Source: Flavobacterium sp. 5 (GTDB lineage Bacteria; Bacteroidota; Bacteroidia; Flavobacteriales; Flavobacteriaceae). Taken from it: DNA of 64,000 nucleotides. The stretch covers positions 3,410,001-3,474,000 of the forward strand of contig NZ_PHUE01000001.1 of assembly GCF_002813295.1 (NCBI RefSeq), in the 5' to 3' direction. A program made the translations under genes and the position numbers. Below the pieces are notes generated by a model that saw nothing but the letters and a program-made list of their open reading frames with translations, did no database searches and was not told where the DNA came from. The stretch's first letter is position 1, and each line of letters opens with the position of its first letter. Below are positions 17,988 to 27,139 of the stretch, in pieces.

Positions 17988-18090
17988 AGTTGTGAATTGT
18001 TAAGGGAAATTATAGCTAACGTTTTATATGCCTGGCAAATATCATTCTTAATGATTATCAAATATAAATGATTAAACACCTAAAAAACAA

Positions 18091-18128
18091 AATCCCCAAT
18101 ACTTTTAAACTTAAAAGCATTGGGGATT
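18091..18128 (-). terminator. strong terminator of the ABC-F gene
   Basis: A long hairpin: AATCCCCAAT at 18091-18100 pairs with ATTGGGGATT at 18119-18128, with an inner CTTTTAA/TTAAAAG stem. On the minus strand it is followed by TTTTGTTTTTT. Confidence 0.9.
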
Positions 18129-18148
18129 GTAATAGTATAAACGAAGTT

Positions 18149-20011
18149 TTATCCTTCCATCTTAGCAGAAAGTTCAAACCAGCGTTCTTCTTTGGCTTCT
18201 ATTTTCTTGATAAGGTTTTCGAGTTCTTTGGCTTTCTTTTCAATATCAGCATCAGCTACTTTTCCATCGGCAAATAACTGTTCAATTTTAGTTTTGTCTA
18301 GTTCTAAATCCTTGATTTCTTTCTCGATTTTCTGAAATTCTTTTTGCTCGTTAAAAGTCAAATTTCCAGTTGGATTATTTTGTTTCCACTCTTTCTTCTC
18401 CGTTTTATTGTCTTCTTTTTGAGCAACATCGTTACTGTCTTCATAGGCTCTAAAATCAGAGTAATTACCAGGAAAAGTTTCAATTTCACCTTGTCCTCTA
18501 AAAACGAATAGCTGATCTACAATTTTATCCATGAAATAACGGTCGTGCGATACAACAACCAAACAGCCTGGGTAATCCAAAAGAAAACTTTCCAAGACGT
18601 TCAAAGTCACAATATCCAAGTCATTGGTAGGCTCATCGAGAATCAAGAAGTTAGGATTCTGAATCAAAACGGTACATAAATACAAACGTTTCAATTCACC
18701 ACCACTTAGTTTTTCTACAAAATCGTATTGTTTTTTGGCATCAAAAAGAAAACGCTCCAACAATTGGGAAGCCGAAATCATACGTCCTTTAGACAACGGA
18801 ATAAATTCTCCGTATTCCTTAATAATATCAATAACGCGTTGTCCCGGTTTTGGGTTGATTCCGCTTTGAGTGTAATATCCAATTTTGATGGTGTCACCAA
18901 CGACTACTTTTCCGTGATCTAAAGGTAAAGCACCAGTAAGAAGGTTTAGGAAAGTAGATTTTCCAGTTCCGTTTTTACCAATAATTCCAATACGTTCACC
19001 ACGTTGAAAATCATAACTGAAATTATCCAAAATTACATGGTCCTTGAATTTCTTAGAGATTTTGTGAAGCTCAATAATCTTGCTTCCCATACGCTCCATA
19101 TTAATTTCAAGTTCTACCTTGTTTTCTTTTCTTCGGCTTTGTGCTTTTTCTTTAATGTCATAAAAATCATCCTGACGTGATTTAGACTTAGTTGTTCTCG
19201 CTTTCGGCTGACGACGCATCCATTCTAATTCTTTTACAAACAAGTTTTGGGCTTTGTCTACACTTGCATTTTCAGAAGCAATACGTTCTTCTTTTTTCTC
19301 TAAATAATAAGAGTAATTTCCTTTGTATTGGTAAATTTTTCCGTTGTCCAATTCGATGATTTCATTACAAACACGTTCCAGAAAGAAACGGTCGTGCGTA
19401 ACCATAAACAACGTAATGTTTTCTTTAGCAAAATAACTTTCCAACCATTCAATCATCTCTAAATCCAGGTGATTGGTAGGCTCATCCAGAATCAATAAAT
19501 CAGGACGGTTAATCAGGATAATCGCCAATGACAAACGTTTCTTTTGTCCACCCGAAAGGTTTTTAACTTTCAGTTTGAAATCTTCCAATTTCAGTTTGAA
19601 CAAAATCTGTTTGTATTGCGTTTCAAAATCCCACGCATTATGACGATCCATTCCGTCAAAAGCTTTTTGGTAGGCTTCTTCGTCTTCGGGATTTTCTAAT
19701 GCTTTTTCGTATGCTTCAATGATTTTTAAAGTCTCATTATCCGAAGCAAAAATACTTTCTTCAATTGTAAGTTCCTCTTGCAAATTATTGTCTTGAGACA
19801 AAAATGCCATTCTGATACTTTTGCGTAAAATAACTTGTCCTGTATCTGGCTCGTCCAAACCATTGATGATACTCATAATAGTGGTTTTACCCGAACCATT
19901 TTTGGCAATGAAGGCAATTTTTTGGTCTTTGTTGATTCCAAAAGAGATGTCTTTGAAGAGAGTTCGTTCCCCAAAAGATTTTGATATATTTTCTACTGAA
20001 AGGTAATTCAC
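18149..20011 (-). CDS. ABC-F family ATPase (ribosome-associated, Uup-like)
   Basis: Twin ABC ATPase domains on one chain without membrane segments: Walker A sites GKNGSGKTTI (as AKNGSGKTT) and GKNGTGKSTFLN, signatures LSGGQKKRLSLA and LSGGELKRLYL, and a C-terminal coiled coil (about 560-615). ABC-F proteins act on ribosomes in translation control or antibiotic protection; the coiled-coil end resembles Uup. The frame extends to 20062, but TACTTTTG, a promoter -7 box, lies just upstream of a GTG at 20011. That gives VNYLSVENISKSFGERT, so the GTG start (620 residues) is preferred. Confidence 0.92.
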   Translation of the reverse strand: MNYLSVENISKSFGERTLFKDISFGINKDQKIAFIAKNGSGKTTIMSIINGLDEPDTGQVILRKSIRMAFLSQDNNLQEELTIEESIFASDNETLKIIEAYEKALENPEDEEAYQKAFDGMDRHNAWDFETQYKQILFKLKLEDFKLKVKNLSGGQKKRLSLAIILINRPDLLILDEPTNHLDLEMIEWLESYFAKENITLFMVTHDRFFLERVCNEIIELDNGKIYQYKGNYSYYLEKKEERIASENASVDKAQNLFVKELEWMRRQPKARTTKSKSRQDDFYDIKEKAQSRRKENKVELEINMERMGSKIIELHKISKKFKDHVILDNFSYDFQRGERIGIIGKNGTGKSTFLNLLTGALPLDHGKVVVGDTIKIGYYTQSGINPKPGQRVIDIIKEYGEFIPLSKGRMISASQLLERFLFDAKKQYDFVEKLSGGELKRLYLCTVLIQNPNFLILDEPTNDLDIVTLNVLESFLLDYPGCLVVVSHDRYFMDKIVDQLFVFRGQGEIETFPGNYSDFRAYEDSNDVAQKEDNKTEKKEWKQNNPTGNLTFNEQKEFQKIEKEIKDLELDKTKIEQLFADGKVADADIEKKAKELENLIKKIEAKEERWFELSAKMEG

Positions 20012-20040
20012 GAGTGTAATTTTTTGCAAAAGTAAGTTTT
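20012..20040 (-). promoter_or_regulatory. promoter -7 box of the ABC-F gene
   Basis: On the minus strand TACTTTTG (consensus TAnnTTTG) is followed after about 15 bases by the GTG start at 20011. It lies within the longer frame and so decides the start. Confidence 0.5.
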
Positions 20041-20092
20041 TAAAACGGAAGTTGCTATCCAATATTGAAATGGCACAAGGATGATACTGATT

Positions 20093-21046
20093 TTATGGTT
20101 TTAAATAAGGACTCAAATCGATCGTATGAAATTGTTGTGGTGTGTTTACAAAAGGTTTCTTCAACGTTGTTTCATTGGTGAGGTAAAATAATTTGCCGTC
20201 TTCGGTTGTGATTGCTTCGATTTGATGAAATGGGAGTGCTATTTTAATTTTACGCCTGTTGCCTGTTCCAAAATCATTGTTTTGATAGTCATACAGTAAG
20301 ACGACAAAAGGTTGAAGGAATTTAGAGTACCCACACAAAACAATACCTTTTTGTGTAGGTAATGTAGTTGCGCCCGTTATTAATCCTTGTACATCCAGTA
20401 TTTCTTTGAGATGAGCATTATATTTGCCTGGTGTTTTTGGCAAAGAATAAACAGTAGATTTTTGGGAAGTCCATTGTTTGGTAAACAAAAAAATACTATC
20501 ATGTAACACTACAAATGCCTCACAATCAAAATCGGTTGTATTGGCTTTTTTAATAGAGAAATCGTTTTGAGTAGGATACGAAAAAGAGATAGTATCAATT
20601 TCGGGATTGGTAGTGTAAAATGTCTTTTTTTGAATTCTTAATATTCTTAAATCTTTTCTGTTGCCTAGATTATTGTTGCCAAAATCACCAATGTAGATAT
20701 AACTACTATCTTGTGTAATCTCTTCCCAATCGGTGTATTTTAATTTTTTCAGGGTTATTTTTTTCTTGATTTCTCCCTTTAAATCCAACCCATAAAATTC
20801 AGAGTCAAAGTGATCATTGTGAGTCCACAGTAAGCCATCAAAAGGAGTCAAGCCCGAAGTCCTTATTAATGAATCACTAAGTTTTGCGGTGTACTTTGGT
20901 TTTACTTTTGCAGAAGCATACCAACATTTACAATTGTTTTTAGTTGCTTTTGGATTGTAATTGGAGGCGAGACGGTCTGTACAGCCCGAAGTTTGGTTAT
21001 AAGAAGAGGTTATGAACAGAAAAAAAAGAATCAAAAAATTGAACAT
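20093..21046 (-). CDS. secreted protein with GCTD-type motif and probable beta-propeller
   Basis: 317 residues with a signal peptide (MFNFLILFFLFITSSYNQ). Immediately after comes SGCTDRLASNYNPKATKNNC, a version of the GCTDPxAxNYNPxAxxxxGxC module frequent in Bacteroidota surface proteins. The rest contains repeated beta-hairpin patterns (GDFGNNNLGNRKDLRILRI, DCEAFVVLHDSIFLFTK, YSLPKTPGKY), resembling SdiA-regulated or phytase-like propellers. It has no type IX sorting domain at its C-terminus. Function is unknown. It stands 31 bp from the unprocessed 5' end of the ABC-F frame. Confidence 0.75.
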   Translation of the reverse strand: MFNFLILFFLFITSSYNQTSGCTDRLASNYNPKATKNNCKCWYASAKVKPKYTAKLSDSLIRTSGLTPFDGLLWTHNDHFDSEFYGLDLKGEIKKKITLKKLKYTDWEEITQDSSYIYIGDFGNNNLGNRKDLRILRIQKKTFYTTNPEIDTISFSYPTQNDFSIKKANTTDFDCEAFVVLHDSIFLFTKQWTSQKSTVYSLPKTPGKYNAHLKEILDVQGLITGATTLPTQKGIVLCGYSKFLQPFVVLLYDYQNNDFGTGNRRKIKIALPFHQIEAITTEDGKLFYLTNETTLKKPFVNTPQQFHTIDLSPYLKP

Positions 21047-21174
21047 TATAATGGTTTAATAGAAATTAAAAGCAAGATATTAAATAAATAGCTAATAGTA
21101 TAGAATAACCTTTGATAGCTTTCTATTTTTGATTTTGTTGTCTTTGGAGGGGTAATGAAGTATTGATTTTTTCT

Positions 21175-21182
21175 TATATTTG
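21175..21182 (+). promoter_or_regulatory. -7 box upstream of the outer-membrane protein gene
   Basis: TATATTTG, an exact TAnnTTTG match, lies 42 bases before the ATG at 21225. No well-spaced -33 element was found. Confidence 0.45.
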
Positions 21183-21224
21183 GATTGTTAAAAAAAATAC
21201 TTTTCTACAATCCAAATAAAACTT

Positions 21225-22418
21225 ATGGATTTCATTAAACATAATTTACTTCTATTTTTTATACTTATTTCTTCATTTTCTTCGTTCTCGCAGAAAATAG
21301 ATTTAAAAAGTGATGATGTAGATATGAAGCAAATTTTGGAAAGTATTTTTATAAGTCCTGACAGTGTTAAGAAAAAAGAAGATCAAAGTAAAATTGCTTT
21401 TTCGTTAATTCCTGCACCCGACATGAAGAGTTCTGAAGGTGGATTAGTTGTTTCATTTGTAACAACTTTCTACTTGGATCATAATTATGAAACTACCAAA
21501 ATGTCGGAAGTTTATTTTACGCCCACCACTAGTTTTACTGGTCAGTACTCTTTTCCTATACAATCCTATATTTATACTAAGGATAATAAATATAATTTTA
21601 TTGGTGACTACAGGTTTATGATTTATCCTCAGTTTACTTACGGTTTAGGAGGGAATAGTTCCAAGAATCCACAATCGGAAGTAGATTATCAACAAATTCG
21701 ATTTTATCAATTTATTAGTCGAAAAATAAAAGGAGATTTTCGTTTAGGATTAGGGTTTCAATTAGATAAATATGGAAGTATTTCTGAGGATTCTGAAATA
21801 GATGTTCCTACTGATTTTGCGAAATACCAAGAAGGAGATTACACTAACGAGCTTTCTTCAGGAATTGCTTTTCAGGCTTTGTATGATTCCCGGAAAAATA
21901 TTTTGAATCCGGATCAGGGCTATTATTTTGAAGCTGATTATCGTATCAATTCCAGTATTTTTGGAAGTGATACGAAGTGGCAATCCATTTATATTGATGC
22001 GAGAAAATATCATTCTTTTAGTGATACACGGCATAAAGTATTGGCAACTAGAATTTTTTACTGGGCTGTTTTCGATGGGAAACCTCATTATCTGGATTTG
22101 CCAAGCATAGGTTGGGATCGTTATGGTAAAACAGGTAGAGGATTTACCCGCAACCGCTACAGAAGTAATTCGTTATTGTATTTGGAAACCGAATACCGTA
22201 CAGATATTACCAAAAACGGTTTTCTTGGTGCCGTTTTTTATGGAAATATTTCCTCTGTATCAGATTTAGATACCTATAGATTTACCAATTGGACACCTGC
22301 TATAGGGACTGGATTGAGAATAAAATTTAATAGAAAGAATAATAGTAATCTAGCATTAGATTACGGTATAAGCAAAGATGATTGGACTTTTAGAGTGGCA
22401 CTTTCAGAAAATTTTTAA
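21225..22418 (+). CDS. BamA/TamA-like (D15/Omp85 surface antigen) outer-membrane protein
   Basis: 397 residues with a signal peptide ending SSFSSFSQ and, after a short linker, an outer-membrane beta-barrel. Alternating aromatic strands end with the terminal FRVALSENF. The segment LPSIGWDRYGKTGRGFTRNRYR resembles the substrate loop of Omp85 proteins (RGF/RGY). No POTRA domains precede the barrel, so it is probably not the essential BamA but a single-barrel relative. No neighbouring partner indicates its cargo. Confidence 0.8.
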   Translation: MDFIKHNLLLFFILISSFSSFSQKIDLKSDDVDMKQILESIFISPDSVKKKEDQSKIAFSLIPAPDMKSSEGGLVVSFVTTFYLDHNYETTKMSEVYFTPTTSFTGQYSFPIQSYIYTKDNKYNFIGDYRFMIYPQFTYGLGGNSSKNPQSEVDYQQIRFYQFISRKIKGDFRLGLGFQLDKYGSISEDSEIDVPTDFAKYQEGDYTNELSSGIAFQALYDSRKNILNPDQGYYFEADYRINSSIFGSDTKWQSIYIDARKYHSFSDTRHKVLATRIFYWAVFDGKPHYLDLPSIGWDRYGKTGRGFTRNRYRSNSLLYLETEYRTDITKNGFLGAVFYGNISSVSDLDTYRFTNWTPAIGTGLRIKFNRKNNSNLALDYGISKDDWTFRVALSENF

Positions 22419-22502
22419 TCCCTTCATTTGGAGTGTTTTTTCTGCCCGACTTTCTCACGTTGAATTTTGTGACTTTACCACTTAAAAATATACCTTTGAA
22501 GC

Positions 22503-23666
22503 ATGCAATTATCGGTTATTATTTTAAATTACAATGTTCGATGTTTTTTAGAACTCTGTGTGCTAAGCGTGGAAAACGCTTTAGAAAGCATAGATTCTGA
22601 AATCATTGTGGTAGATAATAATTCTACAGATGAAAGTTGTGAGATGATAAAAGCACGTTTTCCGAATGTTATACTTATTCAAAATAATCAAAATTTTGGT
22701 TTTTCAAAAGGGAATAATATTGGAGTTGCTCAGGCCAAAGGAGACTATATTTGTATTTTAAATCCAGATACAGTTGTAGCAGAAGATACTTTTGAAAAAG
22801 TGTTAGCATTTGCTAAAAACAAAAAAGACTTAGGAATTATTGGTGTAAAACTCATAGATGGGACGGGTAATTTTCTTCCCGAAAGCAAAAGGGGAATTCC
22901 AACGCCTTGGGTTGCCTTTACTAAGATTATTGGTCTGTATAAGTTATTCCCAAAATCAAATCTTTTTAAAAAATATTACGCGCAACATATTAGTGAAAAT
23001 GAAACAGGTACAGTCGAAATATTGGTTGGAGCTTTTATGTTTTTAAAAAAAGAACTGTATGAAGCTGTAGGAGGTTTTGATGAAGATTGTTTTATGTATT
23101 CAGATGATATTGATTTGTCATATATGATATTGCAAATGGGGAAACGAAATTATTATTTTCATGAAACAACCGTCATACATTATAAAGGAGAAAGCACAAA
23201 TAAAGATGCTGTTTATATGAAACGATTTCAGGAAGCTATGGAGTTTTTTTATAAAAAACATTTTCAGGTTTCCTTTCTTTTTTCTGTATTTATGAAAATT
23301 GGAATAGTGTTTTTTTCTCTGATAAAAAGAATTCAGGGACGACCTAAAACCAAAATTATCCCTGAAAATTATTTACTGGTATCAGCCTCTGAAACATTAG
23401 TTAAAATAATAACATCACTTGTCCAAAAAAAGGTTGATTTTCTCGATTGGAGAGAAGAAAAAGAGGTAAATTTGCAGTCAAATTCAATAAGAAACGGGTT
23501 ACAGATTATTTTAGATAATGAATTTGTATCCTTCAAAAAATGTATAGAGATTCACGAAAGATATAGAAATAAAGGGATTGTCTTTAGAATAATACCAAAA
23601 GGCACCAACTTTAGTATTGGAAGTGATTCCCCTAATGATAGAGGAGAAATTGTAAAAGTGAAATAA
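22503..23666 (+). CDS. family 2 glycosyltransferase
   Basis: 387 residues. An N-terminal GT-A fold has LSVIILNYNVRCFLELCVLSV, IIVVDNNSTDESCEMI and the metal-binding-type segment ICILNPDTVV. GGFDEDCFMYSDDIDLSYMI is the acceptor/catalytic region typical of rhamnosyltransferase-like GT2 enzymes. Residues about 290-387 form an uncharacterised tail with one hydrophobic stretch (FSVFMKIGIVFFSLI). It probably acts at the inner membrane in surface polysaccharide or glycolipid synthesis. It lies alone between the barrel gene and the E2 gene. Confidence 0.9.
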   Translation: MQLSVIILNYNVRCFLELCVLSVENALESIDSEIIVVDNNSTDESCEMIKARFPNVILIQNNQNFGFSKGNNIGVAQAKGDYICILNPDTVVAEDTFEKVLAFAKNKKDLGIIGVKLIDGTGNFLPESKRGIPTPWVAFTKIIGLYKLFPKSNLFKKYYAQHISENETGTVEILVGAFMFLKKELYEAVGGFDEDCFMYSDDIDLSYMILQMGKRNYYFHETTVIHYKGESTNKDAVYMKRFQEAMEFFYKKHFQVSFLFSVFMKIGIVFFSLIKRIQGRPKTKIIPENYLLVSASETLVKIITSLVQKKVDFLDWREEKEVNLQSNSIRNGLQIILDNEFVSFKKCIEIHERYRNKGIVFRIIPKGTNFSIGSDSPNDRGEIVKVK

Positions 23667-23748
23667 AATTACATTTAAAATAATTTATATTTAAAATATT
23701 TATTAATTTCGCAAAATTAAAATCAGAATCACCTTTTAGATTAACAAT

Positions 23749-25065
23749 ATGGCAAGATTTGAATTAAAGCTTCCAAAAATGGGAGAAAGCGTTGCGGAAG
23801 CAACTATTACAAATTGGTTAAAAGAAGTTGGCGACAGAATAGAAGCGGATGAAGCTGTTTTGGAAATTGCCACTGATAAAGTTGATTCAGAGGTTCCATC
23901 TGAGGTTTCTGGTATTCTTATCGAAAAATTATTTGGTAAAGATGATTTGGTTCAAGTAGGTGAAACTATTGCTATTATTGAAACTGAAGGAGGTAATATT
24001 GAGGCGCCAGTTCAGGATATTTCAGTTGCTGCTGTTGAGGAAATTGAAAAGACAATTGAAACGGTTAAAGAATCTGTTGCTGCTCCGATTAGTTTTTTAG
24101 AGAGTGATAAATTCTTTTCTCCATTAGTAAAAAACATAGCAAAAGAAGAAGGAATTTCCTTAGCAGAGTTAGAAAGTATTGCTGGTTCTGGAAAAGACGG
24201 ACGTATTACTAAAGATGATATTTTAAATTATATAAAAAATAGAGGAACCCAACCATTAGCTGTTGTTAGTACACCAGTAAAAACTGTTGAAGCTGTAAAA
24301 GTGGATTTGGTTAAGAGTAGTCCAGTGCAAGCTGTTTCTCCAGTTTCTGTAAATGGAGGAGATGAGATTATAGAAATGGACAGAATGCGCAAGCTGATTT
24401 CTGGTTATATGGTGGCTTCGGTTCAAACTTCGGCACACGTTCAATCGTTTATCGAAGTAGATGTAACTAATATTGTAAAGTGGAGAGATAAAGTAAAAAA
24501 TGCTTTTGAAAAAAGAGAAGGTGAGAAATTAACTTACACTCCAATTTTTATGGAAGCAGTTGCAAAAGCGTTGAAAGATTATCCAGGTATGAATATATCA
24601 GTACAAGGAGATTTTATCATAAAGAAAAAAGATATTAACTTAGGGATGGCTGCTGCTTTGCCTAATGGAAATTTAATTGTTCCGGTGATTAAAAACGCAG
24701 ATCAATTAAACTTGGTTGGTATGGCTAAAGCAGTAAATGATTTAGGGAACCGCGCTAAAATAGGTAAACTAAAACCAGACGATACTCAAGGAGGAACTTA
24801 TACCGTTACAAATGTTGGAACGTTTGGAAGTGTTTTTGGAACGCCAATTATCAATCAGCCGCAAGTTGGAATATTAGCTCTTGGTGCTATTCGTAAAGTG
24901 CCAGCGGTTATTGAAACACCTGAAGGAGATTTTATTGGAATTCGTCAAAGAATGTTCTTATCGCATAGTTATGATCATCGTGTTGTTGATGGTGCTTTAG
25001 GAGGTGCTTTCGTAAAACGTGTAGCTGAATATCTTGAAGCATTTGATGTAAATAGAGATTATTAA
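23749..25065 (+). CDS. dihydrolipoamide acyltransferase, E2 of a 2-oxo acid dehydrogenase
   Basis: 438 residues. The N-terminal lipoyl domain carries K44 in EIATDKVDSEVP. A peripheral-subunit-binding domain (SPLVKNIAKEEGISLAEL...GKDGRITKDDIL) follows, and then the catalytic domain with SHSYDHRVVDGALGG near the end. It moves the acyl group from the E1 reaction to CoA on the lipoyl arm. Sequence and single lipoyl domain resemble the branched-chain or mixed-substrate E2 of flavobacteria more than the pyruvate type, but this is not certain. No E1 or E3 gene adjoins. A terminator follows. Confidence 0.93.
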   Translation: MARFELKLPKMGESVAEATITNWLKEVGDRIEADEAVLEIATDKVDSEVPSEVSGILIEKLFGKDDLVQVGETIAIIETEGGNIEAPVQDISVAAVEEIEKTIETVKESVAAPISFLESDKFFSPLVKNIAKEEGISLAELESIAGSGKDGRITKDDILNYIKNRGTQPLAVVSTPVKTVEAVKVDLVKSSPVQAVSPVSVNGGDEIIEMDRMRKLISGYMVASVQTSAHVQSFIEVDVTNIVKWRDKVKNAFEKREGEKLTYTPIFMEAVAKALKDYPGMNISVQGDFIIKKKDINLGMAAALPNGNLIVPVIKNADQLNLVGMAKAVNDLGNRAKIGKLKPDDTQGGTYTVTNVGTFGSVFGTPIINQPQVGILALGAIRKVPAVIETPEGDFIGIRQRMFLSHSYDHRVVDGALGGAFVKRVAEYLEAFDVNRDY

Positions 25066-25084
25066 ATTGATATTAAATAAAAAT

Positions 25085-25120
25085 AAACCCGACATTGATT
25101 TATAAAATGTCGGGTTTCTT
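25085..25120 (+). terminator. terminator of the E2 gene
   Basis: AAACCCGACATT at 25085-25096 pairs with AATGTCGGGTTT at 25106-25117 and is followed by T. Confidence 0.85.
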
Positions 25121-25198
25121 GTTATTTAGAATTTTTAATGTTGACTTTAAAATAAAATCAAGCCCAAATTTTTATATTTGTGCAATTAAATACAAAAA

Positions 25199-25969
25199 AT
25201 GGAACTCAAACTCAATAAACCAATTTGTTTTTTCGATCTTGAAACAACAGGAATCGATATTGGAAAAGATAGAATCGTAGAAATATCAGTTTTTAAAGTT
25301 TTCCCGAATGGCAATAAAGAAAGTAAAACGTGGTTGGTAAATCCAACGATTGCAATACCGCCTTCCTCTACTGCTATTCATGGAATAAGTGATGAGAAAG
25401 TAGCAAAAGAACCTACTTTTAATGAATTGGCTCCTCAAGTATATAATATGATTAAGGACAGTGATTTGGCTGGATTTAATTCAGATCGTTTTGATATACC
25501 ATTATTGGCTGAAGAGTTATTGCGTGCTGGAGTTGATTTTGATATGAAGAACAGAGTTTCTGTAGATGTACAAACTATTTTTCATAAAATGGAAGAGCGT
25601 ACCTTAAGTGCTGCTTTGAAATTTTACTGTGGAAAAGGGTTAGAAAATGCACATTCTGCTGAAGCGGATACAATGGCGACCTATGAAATTCTTATGGCGC
25701 AATTGGATCGTTATCCTGAGTTGGAAAATGATATGAAATCGTTGTCTGAGTTTACGACTAGAAAAAAAATAGCTGACTTTGCAGGAATGATTGCTTTTGA
25801 TGCAGATAATGAAGAGATTTTTACTTTCGGGAAGCACAAAGGTGTCAAAGTGGGTAAGATTCTTGAAACTGAACCAGGTTATTATAGTTGGATTCAAAAT
25901 GCAGACTTTCCTTTATATACGAAGAAAGTTTTAACAGCAATTAAATTGAGAAAGTTAAATACAAAATAA
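25199..25969 (+). CDS. 3'-5' exonuclease (DnaQ-like) with DUF3820-like tail
   Basis: 256 residues. The DEDDh exonuclease core is complete: FFDLETTGID (ExoI), DLAGFNSDRFDIPLL (ExoII) and NAHSAEADTMATYEI (ExoIII, His-Asp). The C-terminal about 65 residues, FTFGKHKGVKVGKILETEPG with YYSWIQNADFP, look like the small DUF3820 module. It probably removes nucleotides from 3' ends in repair or RNA turnover. A TATATTTG -7 box lies about 20 bases upstream of the ATG. Confidence 0.92.
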   Translation: MELKLNKPICFFDLETTGIDIGKDRIVEISVFKVFPNGNKESKTWLVNPTIAIPPSSTAIHGISDEKVAKEPTFNELAPQVYNMIKDSDLAGFNSDRFDIPLLAEELLRAGVDFDMKNRVSVDVQTIFHKMEERTLSAALKFYCGKGLENAHSAEADTMATYEILMAQLDRYPELENDMKSLSEFTTRKKIADFAGMIAFDADNEEIFTFGKHKGVKVGKILETEPGYYSWIQNADFPLYTKKVLTAIKLRKLNTK

Positions 25970-26064
25970 GTTTCTAAGACTCTAATTTTCTGAGATTCTA
26001 AGTTTTTTTGACTTAATTTTTCAGTAGCTTAGTAACTCGGTAACTCAGTAACTTTGAGAAAAAA
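25970..26064. repeat. degenerate short-unit repeat tract
   Basis: The gap is composed of variants of a 9-13 base unit (TTCTAAGACTC, GAGATTCTAAG, AGTAACTCGGTAACTCAGTAAC). It is low-complexity filler of a kind seen in several gaps of this window. Confidence 0.6.
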
Positions 26065-26676
26065 ATGAAAATAATTTGTATAGGCAGAAATTATGCCAGT
26101 CATATTGAAGAATTAAAAAACGAAAGACCTTTGGAGCCTGTTGTTTTTTTGAAACCAGATTCTGCTATTTTATTAAAACAACATCCTTTTGTAATTCCTG
26201 AATTTTCAGAGGATATTCATCACGAAATTGAACTTATTGTTAAAATAAGTAAAGTAGGGAAATACATAGAGCCTAAGTTTGCTCATAAATATTATGATGA
26301 AATTAGTATTGGAATTGATTTTACTGCTAGAGACTTACAAGCTAAATTGAAAGAAAAAGGACTGCCTTGGGAAAAAGCTAAAGCATTTGATGGTTCGGCA
26401 GTGATTGGAGAATTTTTGCCTAAAAGTCAATTTGTTTCGTTAGAAAATGTTACTTTTGAATTGAAGAACAATAATATTACTGTGCAAGAAGGGAATTCTA
26501 ACAAAATGTTATGGAATATCGATGAACTGGTTTCTTATGTTTCTCAGTTTTTTACATTAAAAATTGGAGATATTATTTTTACAGGAACACCAGAAGGAGT
26601 TGCTGCGGTAAAATCAGATGATGTTTTAGAAGGATTTTTAGAAGGACAAAAACTATTTAGAATACAAGTAAAATAA
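26065..26676 (+). CDS. fumarylacetoacetate hydrolase family protein
   Basis: 203 residues matching the FAHD1/YcgM group: KIICIGRNYASHIEEL at the N-terminus, EIELIVKISK (metal ligands Glu), IGIDFTARDLQAKLKEKGLPWEKAK and FTGTPEGVAAVKSDD. Such enzymes cleave or decarboxylate acylpyruvates and oxaloacetate using Mg or Mn. The stop overlaps the ATG of the following Hpt gene by one base (TAATG), so the pair is co-translated. Confidence 0.92.
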   Translation: MKIICIGRNYASHIEELKNERPLEPVVFLKPDSAILLKQHPFVIPEFSEDIHHEIELIVKISKVGKYIEPKFAHKYYDEISIGIDFTARDLQAKLKEKGLPWEKAKAFDGSAVIGEFLPKSQFVSLENVTFELKNNNITVQEGNSNKMLWNIDELVSYVSQFFTLKIGDIIFTGTPEGVAAVKSDDVLEGFLEGQKLFRIQVK

Positions 26677-27020
26677 TGGCTATAAAATACAACTTGGCAA
26701 AAGTGTACGCACTTTCAGATAATGACCCAGAATTTGTAAATGAAATTTTGAATTTATTTGTTACCGAGGTTCCTGATGATTTGTCGCAAATAGGAGAAGG
26801 AATTAAAAAGAAAGATTATAAGCATACCTACGCATTTGCACACAAATTGAAGCCAACATTAGATTTACTTGGTTTGAATGTTGCATTTGAGGAAATTTTG
26901 CAAATAGAAGCTTGGACTAAAACTGAAGGTAAAAAGAAAGAAATAATAGAAACTTATAAAAGTGTTAAATCGCAAGTTAAGGATGCTATTAAAGAGCTAA
27001 GAAAAGATTTTGATCTTTAG
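26676..27020 (+). CDS. stand-alone Hpt (histidine phosphotransfer) domain protein
   Basis: 114 residues forming a four-helix Hpt domain with the phospho-acceptor H56 in YAFAHKLKPTLDLLGL. It would shuttle phosphate between a hybrid kinase and a receiver. The gene starts on the last base of the FAH-hydrolase stop. No hybrid kinase is encoded nearby, so the partner is unknown; the receiver-only protein at 15.3 kb is one candidate in this window. Confidence 0.88.
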   Translation: MAIKYNLAKVYALSDNDPEFVNEILNLFVTEVPDDLSQIGEGIKKKDYKHTYAFAHKLKPTLDLLGLNVAFEEILQIEAWTKTEGKKKEIIETYKSVKSQVKDAIKELRKDFDL

Positions 27021-27139
27021 TCTATTGTTTTTAGTTTTCTTTAAAATTATTTAAAAAACACACATATATAAAAATCTAACAGTTGTATAAGTAACAGCAG
27101 TTGGATTTTTATTTTTTTATTTAAATACAGTATTAAAAT

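Noticed and set aside
22441-22470. GCCCGAC...CTCACG sequence resembling part of the GATAG-type element
   Set aside because: The two ATAG segments and the closing helix are missing.
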